Shown piece by piece: positions 12,663 through 19,398 of a stretch of 19,398 nt of DNA (position 1 is the first letter of the stretch; every line of letters starts with the position of its first letter). The notes under the pieces were generated by a model that was given only the letters and a program-made list of their open reading frames with translations, ran no database searches and was not told the DNA's origin. The stretch covers positions 1-19,398 of the forward strand of contig JAEXFV010000056.1 of NCBI GenBank assembly GCA_023451115.1, read 5' to 3'. The position numbers and the translations under genes were made by a program. The stretch comes from Bacillota bacterium (GTDB lineage Bacteria > Bacillota > Clostridia > Christensenellales > CAG-138).

Positions 12663-13743
12663 AACGGTTTTCCCGCTGAAAGCGGCCCATAAAGTCGATG
12701 AGCTGCACAACGCCGTCTTCGGCTATACCGTTGCAGATACAGGCACAGAGGCTGCCGTCCCCGGAGGAATTTTCCAGCCCGATAAGATGAAGCCCACGAG
12801 CCTGCTGCAAAAACAATTGGGTAAGGCGTTCGTCCGGCAGGCGGAATACCACGCTACTGCCAGAGCGGCAGGAGGGGTCTGCCATTACCTGATAAAAGCG
12901 GGAAGAATCCAATAAGTCATATAACCGGGCGGATTTTTCCTGATTACGGCGTCCAATGGCCGCAAGCCCGCCTTCTTGCTCAATCAACTCCAATATACAT
13001 TTGCATAAATATACGCCGCTGGTGGAAAGAGATGTGTGAGTAACCGCTCCTTCCAACAAACGCTTGTAGCTCAACACGGTGGGGAGGCTGGAGGGGGGCT
13101 CCTTACGCACCAAATCCCGCCTCAAAATCATCAACGTCATGCCGGATGCCCCAAATAGCCCCTGCATGTCCGCATAGATCAGGCCATATCGGGAGATATC
13201 CAGTGGGCCATATAACAGGCAATTGGAAAAGTCGGCAACAATCGGCACATCTCCTATATCCGGCAAATGGTTGATATAGGTAGTGCCATGGCAAACATTA
13301 TCCATTACAATATGCACATAGTCTGCAGAGGGGTCAAACATCGCTCTTGTGACTTCCGGAAGGCAGCAAAAACCGTTTTCCTCGCCGGAGGCAACAATCC
13401 GAGCCTCGCCAAACCGGTCGGCTTCCTTTTGGGCCAGTTTGGCCTGCTGGCCGCTGATGAGATAATCAGCACGGGAATTGCGCATCAGGTTGAGGGGAAG
13501 CTGGGCATACTGCATGGAGCGCCCACCTGGTAGGAATAAAATTTCGTATTCTTCAGGGATGCCCAATACCCGGCGCAATACCGCTTCCGTTTCTTCTTTT
13601 AGGGCGCAAAAACGGGGGCTTTTTTGGCCAAGCTCCCATAAGGACAAACCGCTGCCCTGATAATCCGCCACAACCTGTTGTATGGCTTCTTCCACAGCCT
13701 GGGGCAAAATAACCGCATCAGGGCTAAAATTGTACGATCGCAT
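12661..13743 (-). CDS. SerC-like class V aminotransferase homologue lacking the PLP lysine (probable pseudoenzyme)
   Basis: By length (360 residues), N-terminus (YNFSPDAVILPQAV) and whole-length pattern this is a phosphoserine aminotransferase homologue: GIPEEYEILFLPGGRSMQYAQLPLNL, ADYVHIV, GDVPIVADFS (D171 kept), SRYGLIYADMQ, GGLAAIGRRNQEKSARLYDLLD. The PLP lysine, normally in AQKN(I/L)GP, is replaced: the segment reads ADMQGLFGAS with Gly195 at the lysine position (codon GGG, 13159-13161). Other usual ligands are also gone: HR becomes Q40-K41, the PLP-stacking Trp becomes Gln100, the NTPPTF loop reads TSLSTS, and GHR...GMR becomes NSS...SLC. The frame is intact, with AAAGGAGG before ATG 13743 and a good promoter, so it looks maintained rather than decaying. 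A transaminase role is unlikely; a regulatory or partner role with SerA is speculation. Confidence 0.88.
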   Translation of the reverse strand: MRSYNFSPDAVILPQAVEEAIQQVVADYQGSGLSLWELGQKSPRFCALKEETEAVLRRVLGIPEEYEILFLPGGRSMQYAQLPLNLMRNSRADYLISGQQAKLAQKEADRFGEARIVASGEENGFCCLPEVTRAMFDPSADYVHIVMDNVCHGTTYINHLPDIGDVPIVADFSNCLLYGPLDISRYGLIYADMQGLFGASGMTLMILRRDLVRKEPPSSLPTVLSYKRLLEGAVTHTSLSTSGVYLCKCILELIEQEGGLAAIGRRNQEKSARLYDLLDSSRFYQVMADPSCRSGSSVVFRLPDERLTQLFLQQARGLHLIGLENSSGDGSLCACICNGIAEDGVVQLIDFMGRFQRENR

Positions 13744-13819
13744 GCAACCTCCTTTGCTCACAGAAACCGCCTGCGGGCAATTCAACATCAAACCATATAT
13801 AAAAAGTAATATTGGTGCT

Positions 13820-13848
13820 ATTATACAGCGTTTATGCGGTTTAGGCAA
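13820..13848 (-). promoter_or_regulatory. Promoter of the SerC-like/serA operon
   Basis: On the minus strand TTGCCT (13848-13843) is followed after exactly 17 nt by a perfect TATAAT (13825-13820), about 77 nt before ATG 13743. Confidence 0.7.
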
Positions 13849-13887
13849 GGCGGTTACGGGAGGGAAGGCGCATCCTGTAACGTTCCA

Positions 13888-15057
13888 TTATCCGCCGAGG
13901 TAGTCTGAGTCAACGGTAATCGCGCAGCGGTAGCGGCAATCAAAACTCTGCATGCCCTCTTTGATGCGTTTTTTGATTTCAGCGGTCCATTCCCCGCTTT
14001 GGCCATAAGGCGTTACCAAATCAAAAATCAGCGTGATGCAGTTGTCGGAAGGGACCATGCGGAAGTCATGGAAGGAAAGGCGAGGGTCGATGCTGGCGAT
14101 CACCTGGGCAACCTGGCTGGCAGCAAGGTCCCGGGCCTGGTCGTTAACAGGCAAAGGGTCCATGTGGATGGTAAGATGCAGCCCCATCGCAGCGCCGATT
14201 TCCCGCTCCGCCTTATCAATGGTTTCATGAATTTCCAGGATATCTTCCAGAGCAGAAACCTCTGCATGCACAGTGGCCAGGATTTGGCCTGCGCCATATT
14301 CATGGATGATCAGGTCGTGAATACCCAGTATGCCCTCATAAGAGAGCAGGCGCGCTTTTAATTCCTGCACAAGCTGGGGAGAAGGCGCTTCCCCCATCAA
14401 AGGGCTCATGGTGTCCTTTAAAATACCAATGCCGGAGTACAGCACAAACAAGGCGGCTAACACGCCCATGTATCCATCCAATGCCAAGTGGAAAAAATGG
14501 GAAGCCAGTGTGGACAGAAGCACAGCGCTGGTGGCCACTACGTCGCTGATGCTGTCCGTAGTGGCGGCAGCAAGAGCCTGGGAATGGATTTTGCGGCCGA
14601 TACGGCTTGTAAAACGCCCCATCCACAGCTTGACGCAGATGGAACCGAACAACACCGCCACAGAAGCCCAGCGGAAATTGACCGCCGAGGGAGAAAGGAT
14701 GCGCCCGATGGCCTCCTTGCCGATTTCTACGCCTACCAGTAAAATCAAAAAGGAAATAGCCAACCCTGCCACATACTCGATACGGCCGTGGCCAAAGGGG
14801 TGTTGGGCGTCCGCTGGTTTGCCCGCCGCGCGGAACCCCACCAGCGTCACCACGGAGGAACCCACATCTGAAAGGTTATTGATGGCGTCTGCCTGGATGG
14901 CAATGCTCTGGCACAACGCTCCAATTAAAAATTTGCTCCCGCACAGCAAAAGGTTCAGCAGGATTCCCACACAACCCGCTAATGTGCCGTATGCGGTATG
15001 CAGCTTACGGATATCCGTCTGGTCTTTTACAAACAGGCGGATTAAAAAATCTGTCAT
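13888..15057 (-). CDS. Cation diffusion facilitator family metal transporter
   Basis: This 389-residue protein belongs to the CDF family, which exports divalent metals in exchange for protons. About six membrane helices occupy residues 25-215 and a cytoplasmic domain follows. The TM2 site reads N60-x3-D64 (DAINNLSD) and the TM5 site D168-x3-D172 (TTDSISD). HPFGHGRIEY (86-95) is the conserved inter-helix loop. An Asn/Asp-only site without His argues against zinc and fits the manganese-type branch, by inference. The cytoplasmic part is longer than in minimal CDFs and appears to have two domains (about 230-305 and 310-389). ATG 15057 is chosen because GGGAGG lies 9 nt upstream; a GTG at 15087 has none. 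It is divergent from the NimA-like gene; 15058-15262 between them shows no feature I can name. Confidence 0.92.
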   Translation of the reverse strand: MTDFLIRLFVKDQTDIRKLHTAYGTLAGCVGILLNLLLCGSKFLIGALCQSIAIQADAINNLSDVGSSVVTLVGFRAAGKPADAQHPFGHGRIEYVAGLAISFLILLVGVEIGKEAIGRILSPSAVNFRWASVAVLFGSICVKLWMGRFTSRIGRKIHSQALAAATTDSISDVVATSAVLLSTLASHFFHLALDGYMGVLAALFVLYSGIGILKDTMSPLMGEAPSPQLVQELKARLLSYEGILGIHDLIIHEYGAGQILATVHAEVSALEDILEIHETIDKAEREIGAAMGLHLTIHMDPLPVNDQARDLAASQVAQVIASIDPRLSFHDFRMVPSDNCITLIFDLVTPYGQSGEWTAEIKKRIKEGMQSFDCRYRCAITVDSDYLGG

Positions 15058-15262
15058 GCTCGCAGCCTCCCTAAGAGTATCTTTCACTTATACTATGATG
15101 GCGCTTTATTAGTCAACACAAACAAAAGCAGGAGGTGAGGGCTTTCCTAACGGCTTTGGCACTGGTAAAATAGCAGAAAGGCTTAAAAGCCGAAAATGGC
15201 GGTCTGAAACCCTGGCGGCAAAGCTTAAAATCCGGGAGAATTGGGAAAAGGAGTGGGTTGTG

Positions 15263-15754
15263 ATGCGTAGAGCCGAACGGCAAGTAAGGGACGAAAAGGA
15301 AATCCGTTATATTCTGGATCGCTGTCAGGTGTGCCGCCTGGCTATGGTGGAAGAGGGAATACCATATATCCTGCCATTAAGCTTTGGCTACTGCCTGGAG
15401 CAGGGCAGGCTCCAGCTCTATTTTCATAGCGCCCGGGAGGGCAGAAAAATCCGGCTGCTAAGGCAAACCCCACGGGTGGGCTTTGAAATGGATTGCGGCC
15501 ATAGCCTGCTTAAAGGGGATACGGCTTGTTCACACAGCTTTGCCTATGCCAGCGTGATTGGCCAGGGGAGAGCAGCCTTTTTGGAGGATCCTTTGCAAAA
15601 AGCCAGCGGGCTTCAAATCATTATGCGCCAGCAGACCGGGCAGGCGGACTGGCCCGAGCTATATGAGCAGGATCTTTCTAAGGTAGCGGTGTTTACTGTA
15701 ACGGCGGATCGCTTCAGCGTCAAAGCCAATCGACCAAATTTTGCACAGCAGTGA
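15263..15754 (+). CDS. Pyridoxamine-5'-phosphate-oxidase-like FMN-binding protein, NimA type
   Basis: This 163-residue protein has the FMN-binding split-barrel pattern of the NimA/5-nitroimidazole-resistance-like family: MRRAERQVRDEKEI at the start, RCQVCRLAMVEEGIPYILPLSFGY, LYFHSAREGRKIRLL (about 53-67), then VGFEMDC and ASVIGQGRAAFLED, ending in VTADRFSVKAN. Members bind flavin or heme-like cofactors; a few confer nitroimidazole resistance, most have unknown substrates. AAGGAG upstream fits either GTG 15260 or the adjacent ATG 15263; I prefer ATG. The CAT-like gene starts 13 nt after its stop, so the two share a transcript. The pairing suggests a small-molecule detoxification role, which is inference. 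Confidence 0.88.
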   Translation: MRRAERQVRDEKEIRYILDRCQVCRLAMVEEGIPYILPLSFGYCLEQGRLQLYFHSAREGRKIRLLRQTPRVGFEMDCGHSLLKGDTACSHSFAYASVIGQGRAAFLEDPLQKASGLQIIMRQQTGQADWPELYEQDLSKVAVFTVTADRFSVKANRPNFAQQ

Positions 15755-15767
15755 GGAAAAGGAAACA

Positions 15768-16403
15768 ATGAAATATCGAGTGATCGATCTGGACGTTTAT
15801 CCAAGAAAAAGCCATTTTCTGTATTTTCAGGAATATGCAAACCCTTACGTGGGGCTCACCTGCCAGGTAGATGTTACCCAGGTGAAAAAGCTGACGAAAC
15901 AAAAAGGGCTGCCCTTTTTTCTTTCCTGCCTGTATCTGGCAGGCCGTGCAGCCAATCAGGTGCCTCAGCTGCGCCAGCGTATCCAGGGGCAGGCCATTAT
16001 AGAATATGAAAACTGCCATACCTCCCATACGGTAGCGTTGGAAGATGGCACCTACTGCTATTGCGAGCTGGACTGTATGCAGCCATACTCCCAGTTTCTG
16101 CCCTATGCGCTGGAAAAACAGAATGCAGCAAAAAAGGGCCACGGCATCCCGTTGGAGGAGGATGAGCAGGCGCTGCTGTTCGTTTCCTGCGTGCCGTGGA
16201 AATGTTACACCGCCATTACCCAGCCTACCCCGTATCCTGCTGACAGCAATCCCCGCATTACCTTTGGCGGATATGTTGAACAGGATGGGCGCCTGATGAT
16301 GCCGGTTACACTCTTAGCAAATCACGCCCTGGTGGACGGGGTGCACATTGCCGCCTTTTTTCAGGGCTTGGAGCAACAAGCCGCGATATTTTCTGGAGAA
16401 TAA
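15768..16403 (+). CDS. Chloramphenicol acetyltransferase (CAT) family acyltransferase
   Basis: This 211-residue protein has the length and pattern of trimeric CAT enzymes: the YRVIDLDVYPRKSHFLYF start (compare CAT's F-x-IDxxxWxRKxxFxxF), the VGLTCQVDVT strand, a LPFFLSCLYL helix, ITFGGY near 164-169, and the catalytic motif NHALVDG (185-191). The canonical motif is HHxxxDG; the second His and the Asp, which do the chemistry, are kept as H186 and D190, while the first His is Asn. Many chromosomal CAT-like proteins of Firmicutes share this and their substrate is unknown, so chloramphenicol resistance should not be assumed. GAGGAAAAGG precedes ATG 15768. It follows the NimA-like gene in an operon and is convergent with murF. 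Confidence 0.9.
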   Translation: MKYRVIDLDVYPRKSHFLYFQEYANPYVGLTCQVDVTQVKKLTKQKGLPFFLSCLYLAGRAANQVPQLRQRIQGQAIIEYENCHTSHTVALEDGTYCYCELDCMQPYSQFLPYALEKQNAAKKGHGIPLEEDEQALLFVSCVPWKCYTAITQPTPYPADSNPRITFGGYVEQDGRLMMPVTLLANHALVDGVHIAAFFQGLEQQAAIFSGE

Positions 16404-16413
16404 GGAATGGTAC

Positions 16414-16442
16414 TACGCCCCCGTTTTTCTTATGGGGGCGTA
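16414..16442. terminator. Shared hairpin between the convergent CAT-like and murF genes
   Basis: TACGCCCCC (16414-16422) pairs perfectly with GGGGGCGTA (16434-16442), 9 bp with an 11-nt loop, in the 51-nt gap between the two stops. T-tracts on either side are weak, but position and stem strength suggest a bidirectional terminator. Confidence 0.65.
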
Positions 16443-16454
16443 TTGATTTGAAGT

Positions 16455-17816
16455 TTAAATCTGTAAAAGTGCATTTACAATCTGCTCAAAATGCAGGGAA
16501 CGGGAGGCCTTGACCAGCACATGGTCGCCACTGTGGATGCAGTTGGGCAGTGCGGCAATCCCTTCTTCCAGGGTGGGGAAATATTGGGCATGGGCGGCGC
16601 CTGCTTCTATGGCGCCCTGATATAGATATTGGGCCAGAGCGCCGATGCAGACGATAGAATCCATTCCCAGCTTTGCGGCATATGCCCCTACCTCGCGATG
16701 CAATGTCGCTGCCTGATCGCCCAGCTCCAGCATATCTCCCAGGATGCATACCTTGCGCCCAGCCGCACTTTGCAGCACATCCAAGGAGGCCTTCATGGAG
16801 GCGGGGTTGGCATTGTATACGTCGTTGAGGATGGTAAAGCTCCGGGCTTGCTGGATGCACATCCGGCCTGCAAGGGCCTCATAATGGTTCAAGCCTTGCT
16901 GGATGCTCTGAATATCCATGCCAAACATCCTGCCGATGGCCAGTGCTGCCAAAGCGTTGTACACCATGTGCAGTCCTGGCGTTTTCAGTTGAATGGGTGC
17001 CTGCTTTCCCTCGTAATGGGCGATAAAGCGCATCCCGCAAAGTCCTAGGTTTTCCACCTGGGAAGCGTACACGTCATGTTCAGGGCGCAGCCCAAATGTG
17101 GTCACATCCTGCCGGGCGGTTTTTAAGGTAACCAGCATATCGTCGTCCCCGTTGACGACGACGCGGCCTCCGGGAACCATGTGGGACAGCATTTCACATT
17201 TTCCCTGAAAAATTCCTGCCCGGGATCCAAAATGTTCGATGTGGGCGGTGCCGATATTGGTGAGCAGGCAAATATCCGGGCGCACCATCCTGGCCAGGCA
17301 GTCGATTTCTCCAAAATGGTTGGTGCCCATTTCAATCACCGCAGCCTCATGATGGGGCTCCAGCTGAAACAGCATCAGGGGTACGCCGGTTTGGTTGTTC
17401 AGGTTTCCTTTGGAGTACATCACGTCAAAACGCTGGCGCAACACACCCGCCACAAACTCTTTGGTAGTGGTCTTTCCTACGCTGCCGGTAATGCCTACGG
17501 TTTTTGCCCCCATACGGCTTTTGTACCAGGCTGCCATGTTTTGAAAAGCCTGGGCCGTATCTTCCACCAGGATATAAGGCAGGGGGGTGTCCAACGGGCG
17601 CTGGGTGAGGCAACAACAAGCCCCCGCAGCATAAGCGGCGGGAATAAAGTCATGGCCGTCAAACCGCTCCCCTTGAATGGGGATGAACAGAGCGCCCGGC
17701 TCTACCTTGCGGCTATCAATGGTCACACACCGGATCAAAGCATCCCTTTGCTCCGGTGGTGCATATAATACGCCTTTTGCGGCCTGCGCCGCCTCATAGA
17801 GATGGAATGGTTGCAT
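16455..17816 (-). CDS. murF: UDP-N-acetylmuramoyl-tripeptide--D-alanyl-D-alanine ligase
   Basis: MurF adds the D-Ala-D-Ala dipeptide to the UDP-MurNAc-tripeptide, completing the cytoplasmic peptidoglycan precursor. The 453-residue protein shows the N-terminal DSRKVEPGALF (34-44), the P-loop GITGSVGKTTTK (108-119), NNQTGVP (140-146), EMGTNHFGEI, TNIGTAHIEHFGS (186-198) and, in the C-terminal domain, NDVYNANPASMKASLD and ILGDMLELG. ATG 17816 lies 2 nt after the ddl stop (TAA-GT-ATG), so translation is coupled to ddl, which supplies its dipeptide substrate. An open frame continues upstream inside ddl but is not family sequence. No oddities seen. Confidence 0.96.
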   Translation of the reverse strand: MQPFHLYEAAQAAKGVLYAPPEQRDALIRCVTIDSRKVEPGALFIPIQGERFDGHDFIPAAYAAGACCCLTQRPLDTPLPYILVEDTAQAFQNMAAWYKSRMGAKTVGITGSVGKTTTKEFVAGVLRQRFDVMYSKGNLNNQTGVPLMLFQLEPHHEAAVIEMGTNHFGEIDCLARMVRPDICLLTNIGTAHIEHFGSRAGIFQGKCEMLSHMVPGGRVVVNGDDDMLVTLKTARQDVTTFGLRPEHDVYASQVENLGLCGMRFIAHYEGKQAPIQLKTPGLHMVYNALAALAIGRMFGMDIQSIQQGLNHYEALAGRMCIQQARSFTILNDVYNANPASMKASLDVLQSAAGRKVCILGDMLELGDQAATLHREVGAYAAKLGMDSIVCIGALAQYLYQGAIEAGAAHAQYFPTLEEGIAALPNCIHSGDHVLVKASRSLHFEQIVNALLQI

Positions 17817-17818
17817 AC

Positions 17819-18853
17819 TTATTGATATTTCTCCATAGATAGTGTGACAATGCGCTGGCAAAGGCTGGTGTAATCGACGCCAACCGCCTGCGCTTCCTGG
17901 GGCAGCAGGCTGGTAGGCGTCATGCCGGGCAGGGTATTGGCCTCCAGGCAATAGAATTGGCCCTGAGCGTCCAGCAGGAAGTCCACTCTGGCATATACGG
18001 CCAGGCGCAGAGCCCGATAGGCCGCCAAAGCCGATGCCTGCATCGCCTTGGTGATGCTTTCATCCAGCCTGGCGGGGCAAATTTCTTCCGTCCATCCCGC
18101 CTGGTATTTATGGGCATAATCGTAGAATTCTCCCTTGGGAATGATTTCAATAGGAGGCAACACCATATCGCCCAACACGCCCACAGAAAATTCCCGGCCC
18201 TGTATATATTGCTCCACAAGCACCTGGTCTTCATAGGCGAAAGCGTCCTCCAAGGCTGCAGCAAAGGCTTTTTCATCCCGGGCAATGGCCACGCCCACGC
18301 TGGAACCGCCGCTGCATGGCTTTACCACGCAGGGGAAGCCATACGTCCACTGGCGCATTCCGCCCTTTTCAAATGTGCGGCTATGGGGAGTTGGGATGCT
18401 GTTTTGCAAAAAGATCTGTTTGGTGATCACTTTATTCATTGCCAAAGCGCTGCCCAAATAGCCGGAACCGGTGTAGCGGATGCCGGCAATATCCAGCAAC
18501 GCCTGTAAACGTCCATTTTCGCCGTTTTCCCCGTGCAGGCCTAAAAACACCATATCCGCTGCCTGGCAAAGCGATAATACGTTTTTACCGATTTCCCCCA
18601 AGCCGCTTTCTTTGCGTGCAGCTTTGATGGCCGCGATATCCGGGGCCGTTTCCGGCACCTTGTAGTCCGTGGGTTCCCCCGTCAGGCGGAAGTAATCGGA
18701 AACAGGGTCCGGCAGGGAAGGAAGGCCGAAAAATAAATCCACCAATACGGCCTGATGCCCTTGCGCCCGCAGCGCTTTGCAAATTTTTGTGCCGGAAGAA
18801 AGGGAAACATCCCGCTCGGTGCTAACCCCGCCGGCCAATACTACAATATTCAT
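17819..18853 (-). CDS. ddl: D-alanine--D-alanine ligase
   Basis: Ddl joins two D-alanines using ATP to make the dipeptide used by MurF, encoded next. The 344-residue ATP-grasp protein has GGVSTERDVSLSSG (8-21, catalytic Glu13), LGLHGENGENGRLQ, YTGSGYLGSALAMNK, KPCSGGSSVGVA, EFYDYAHKYQAG and the metal-binding C-terminus EANTLPGMTPTSLLP. The Tyr in AHKY marks the D-Ala-D-Ala type rather than the Phe seen in D-Ala-D-Lac ligases, so intrinsic vancomycin resistance is not predicted from this gene. ATG 18853 has GGAGG 7 nt upstream; a TTG at 18859 is not needed. It is first in a ddl-murF operon with an extended -10 promoter about 113 nt upstream. Confidence 0.96.
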   Translation of the reverse strand: MNIVVLAGGVSTERDVSLSSGTKICKALRAQGHQAVLVDLFFGLPSLPDPVSDYFRLTGEPTDYKVPETAPDIAAIKAARKESGLGEIGKNVLSLCQAADMVFLGLHGENGENGRLQALLDIAGIRYTGSGYLGSALAMNKVITKQIFLQNSIPTPHSRTFEKGGMRQWTYGFPCVVKPCSGGSSVGVAIARDEKAFAAALEDAFAYEDQVLVEQYIQGREFSVGVLGDMVLPPIEIIPKGEFYDYAHKYQAGWTEEICPARLDESITKAMQASALAAYRALRLAVYARVDFLLDAQGQFYCLEANTLPGMTPTSLLPQEAQAVGVDYTSLCQRIVTLSMEKYQ

Positions 18854-18965
18854 AAACAAACCTCCGGTTGGAAATCAGTCCGCCTGCTCTTTTGCCGCTC
18901 AGGGCAGGGAAAGGGGCAAAATAAGGCGCCTTTGTAAGCCTTTGCCGCTTATTACGAACTGTTTT

Positions 18966-18974
18966 ATTATATCA
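18966..18974 (-). promoter_or_regulatory. Extended -10 promoter of ddl-murF
   Basis: On the minus strand TGATATAAT (18974-18966) is a perfect extended -10. No good -35 lies 16-18 nt upstream. The leader of about 110 nt contains AGCGGCAAA twice, of unknown meaning. Confidence 0.6.
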
Positions 18975-19398
18975 CATATCTATTGTCCCGGAAGCGCAAA
19001 CATTAGTTTTCAGCCGGAAATTTTGGCGTTTCTTCCATTTATATATTGACGATTGGCTCCCCAACCTTTCTTTTACCCAATATCCGGATGAAAGTGGCTG
19101 TTTTCCAATATTTTTATAGGCTTTCATGCAATTAATGTTGTAGGGCATAAAACCATAGTGTTGAATGGAAAGAACATTCAACACTATGGGGATATTAGGG
19201 CCTTTTCATGATTGTGAGTTTTAAACGACGTTTGTTCCACCCTGGGGATCATATGGCAGTTTAAAAAAACGCTGTTAAAATCAGGTTGCGTGTTCTTCCC
19301 GCCTGGCTATTTGCTTTATGCCGCTTCCCACAAACCGGTCGTGGGGATAGCGCGCTGCTGTTACGGTGAACCTGCCTGCCGGTGCGGACTGCTATTTT
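18975..19398. other. Right-edge intergenic stretch; no supportable gene
   Basis: Beyond the ddl promoter I find no gene with a start, ribosome binding site and family pattern. The only structure is the inverted repeat at 19153-19189. On the minus strand 19391-19281 is open for 36 codons with protein-like composition (RYPHDRFVGSGIKQIARREE) but a TAG at 19392-19394 cuts it off from the right, so it could be the tail of a broken gene or chance. Confidence 0.4.
19153..19189. terminator. Perfect 15-bp inverted repeat, possible terminator
   Basis: CCATAGTGTTGAATG (19153-19167) and CATTCAACACTATGG (19175-19189) pair perfectly around a 7-nt loop. On the minus strand TTTTATG follows, a short T-run, so it could end transcription from a gene beyond the right edge. 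An operator or mobile-element remnant is also possible. Confidence 0.5.

Noticed and set aside
15088..15259. Riboswitch or leader peptide between the CDF and NimA-like genes, with an internal AGGAGGTGAGG
   Set aside because: No known aptamer consensus is visible and the only frame after AGGAGG is 12 codons with no spacing; not supportable.
19281..19391. Minus-strand 36-codon stretch with protein-like composition at the right edge
   Set aside because: A TAG lies immediately upstream and no start codon or ribosome binding site is available; kept only as a remark.

Overview
The window looks like the chromosome of an anaerobic, Gram-positive Firmicute of the Clostridia. The evidence is a ptb-buk butyrate module, a NadD-YqeK/RsfS pair, a ddl-murF cell-wall pair, a small protein ending in PVQDADDL of a type I recall from clostridial genomes, strong AGGAGG ribosome binding sites and many intrinsic terminators. 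Base composition is balanced to slightly GC-rich. I cannot name the genus. There are no rRNAs, tRNAs, CRISPR arrays, transposases or phage genes, so this is mostly core metabolism with a few lineage-specific oddities.

Layout, left to right. Positions 1-271 (-) hold the start of a single-pass membrane protein cut by the window edge. Positions 567-899 (+) encode a TfoX N-terminal-domain protein. Positions 1056-3035 (-) are ptb-buk, making butyrate (or a branched-chain acid) and ATP from the acyl-CoA, preceded by a long leader with a structured repeat. Positions 3486-4928 (-) encode a sodium-dependent NSS-family transporter. Positions 5363-5659 (-) hold two tiny genes in the same frame, separated by one stop codon and one sense codon: a Gln/Asn/Arg-only-like peptide and a clostridial acidic-tail peptide. 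Positions 5830-6669 (-) encode an unrecognised four-helix membrane protein. Positions 6802-8345 (+) are a fused nadD-yqeK gene and rsfS, closed by a strong terminator.

Positions 8541-13743 (-) form an amino-acid block: a SerC-like protein, SerA, a DUF1015 protein and aspartate kinase. The SerC-like protein keeps its full length and fold signature but has lost the PLP-binding lysine and most substrate residues. It is the most interesting observation here. If it is not an aminotransferase, the operon needs another transaminase and this protein has some other role beside SerA and DUF1015.

Positions 13888-15057 (-) encode a cation diffusion facilitator with a probable manganese-type site. Divergent from it, 15263-16403 (+) encode a NimA-like flavin-fold protein and a chloramphenicol-acetyltransferase-like protein. 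Positions 16455-18853 (-) are ddl-murF, coupled by a 2-nt gap, with an extended -10 promoter. The last 0.5 kb holds that promoter and a perfect 15-bp inverted repeat, with no gene I can support.

A second unexplained element is a two-hairpin repeat of about 72 nt found upstream of ptb and upstream of serA. The core sequence is shared and the stems are preserved where the sequence differs. A much weaker look-alike sits upstream of the aspartate kinase gene. All three face the same way relative to the downstream gene.
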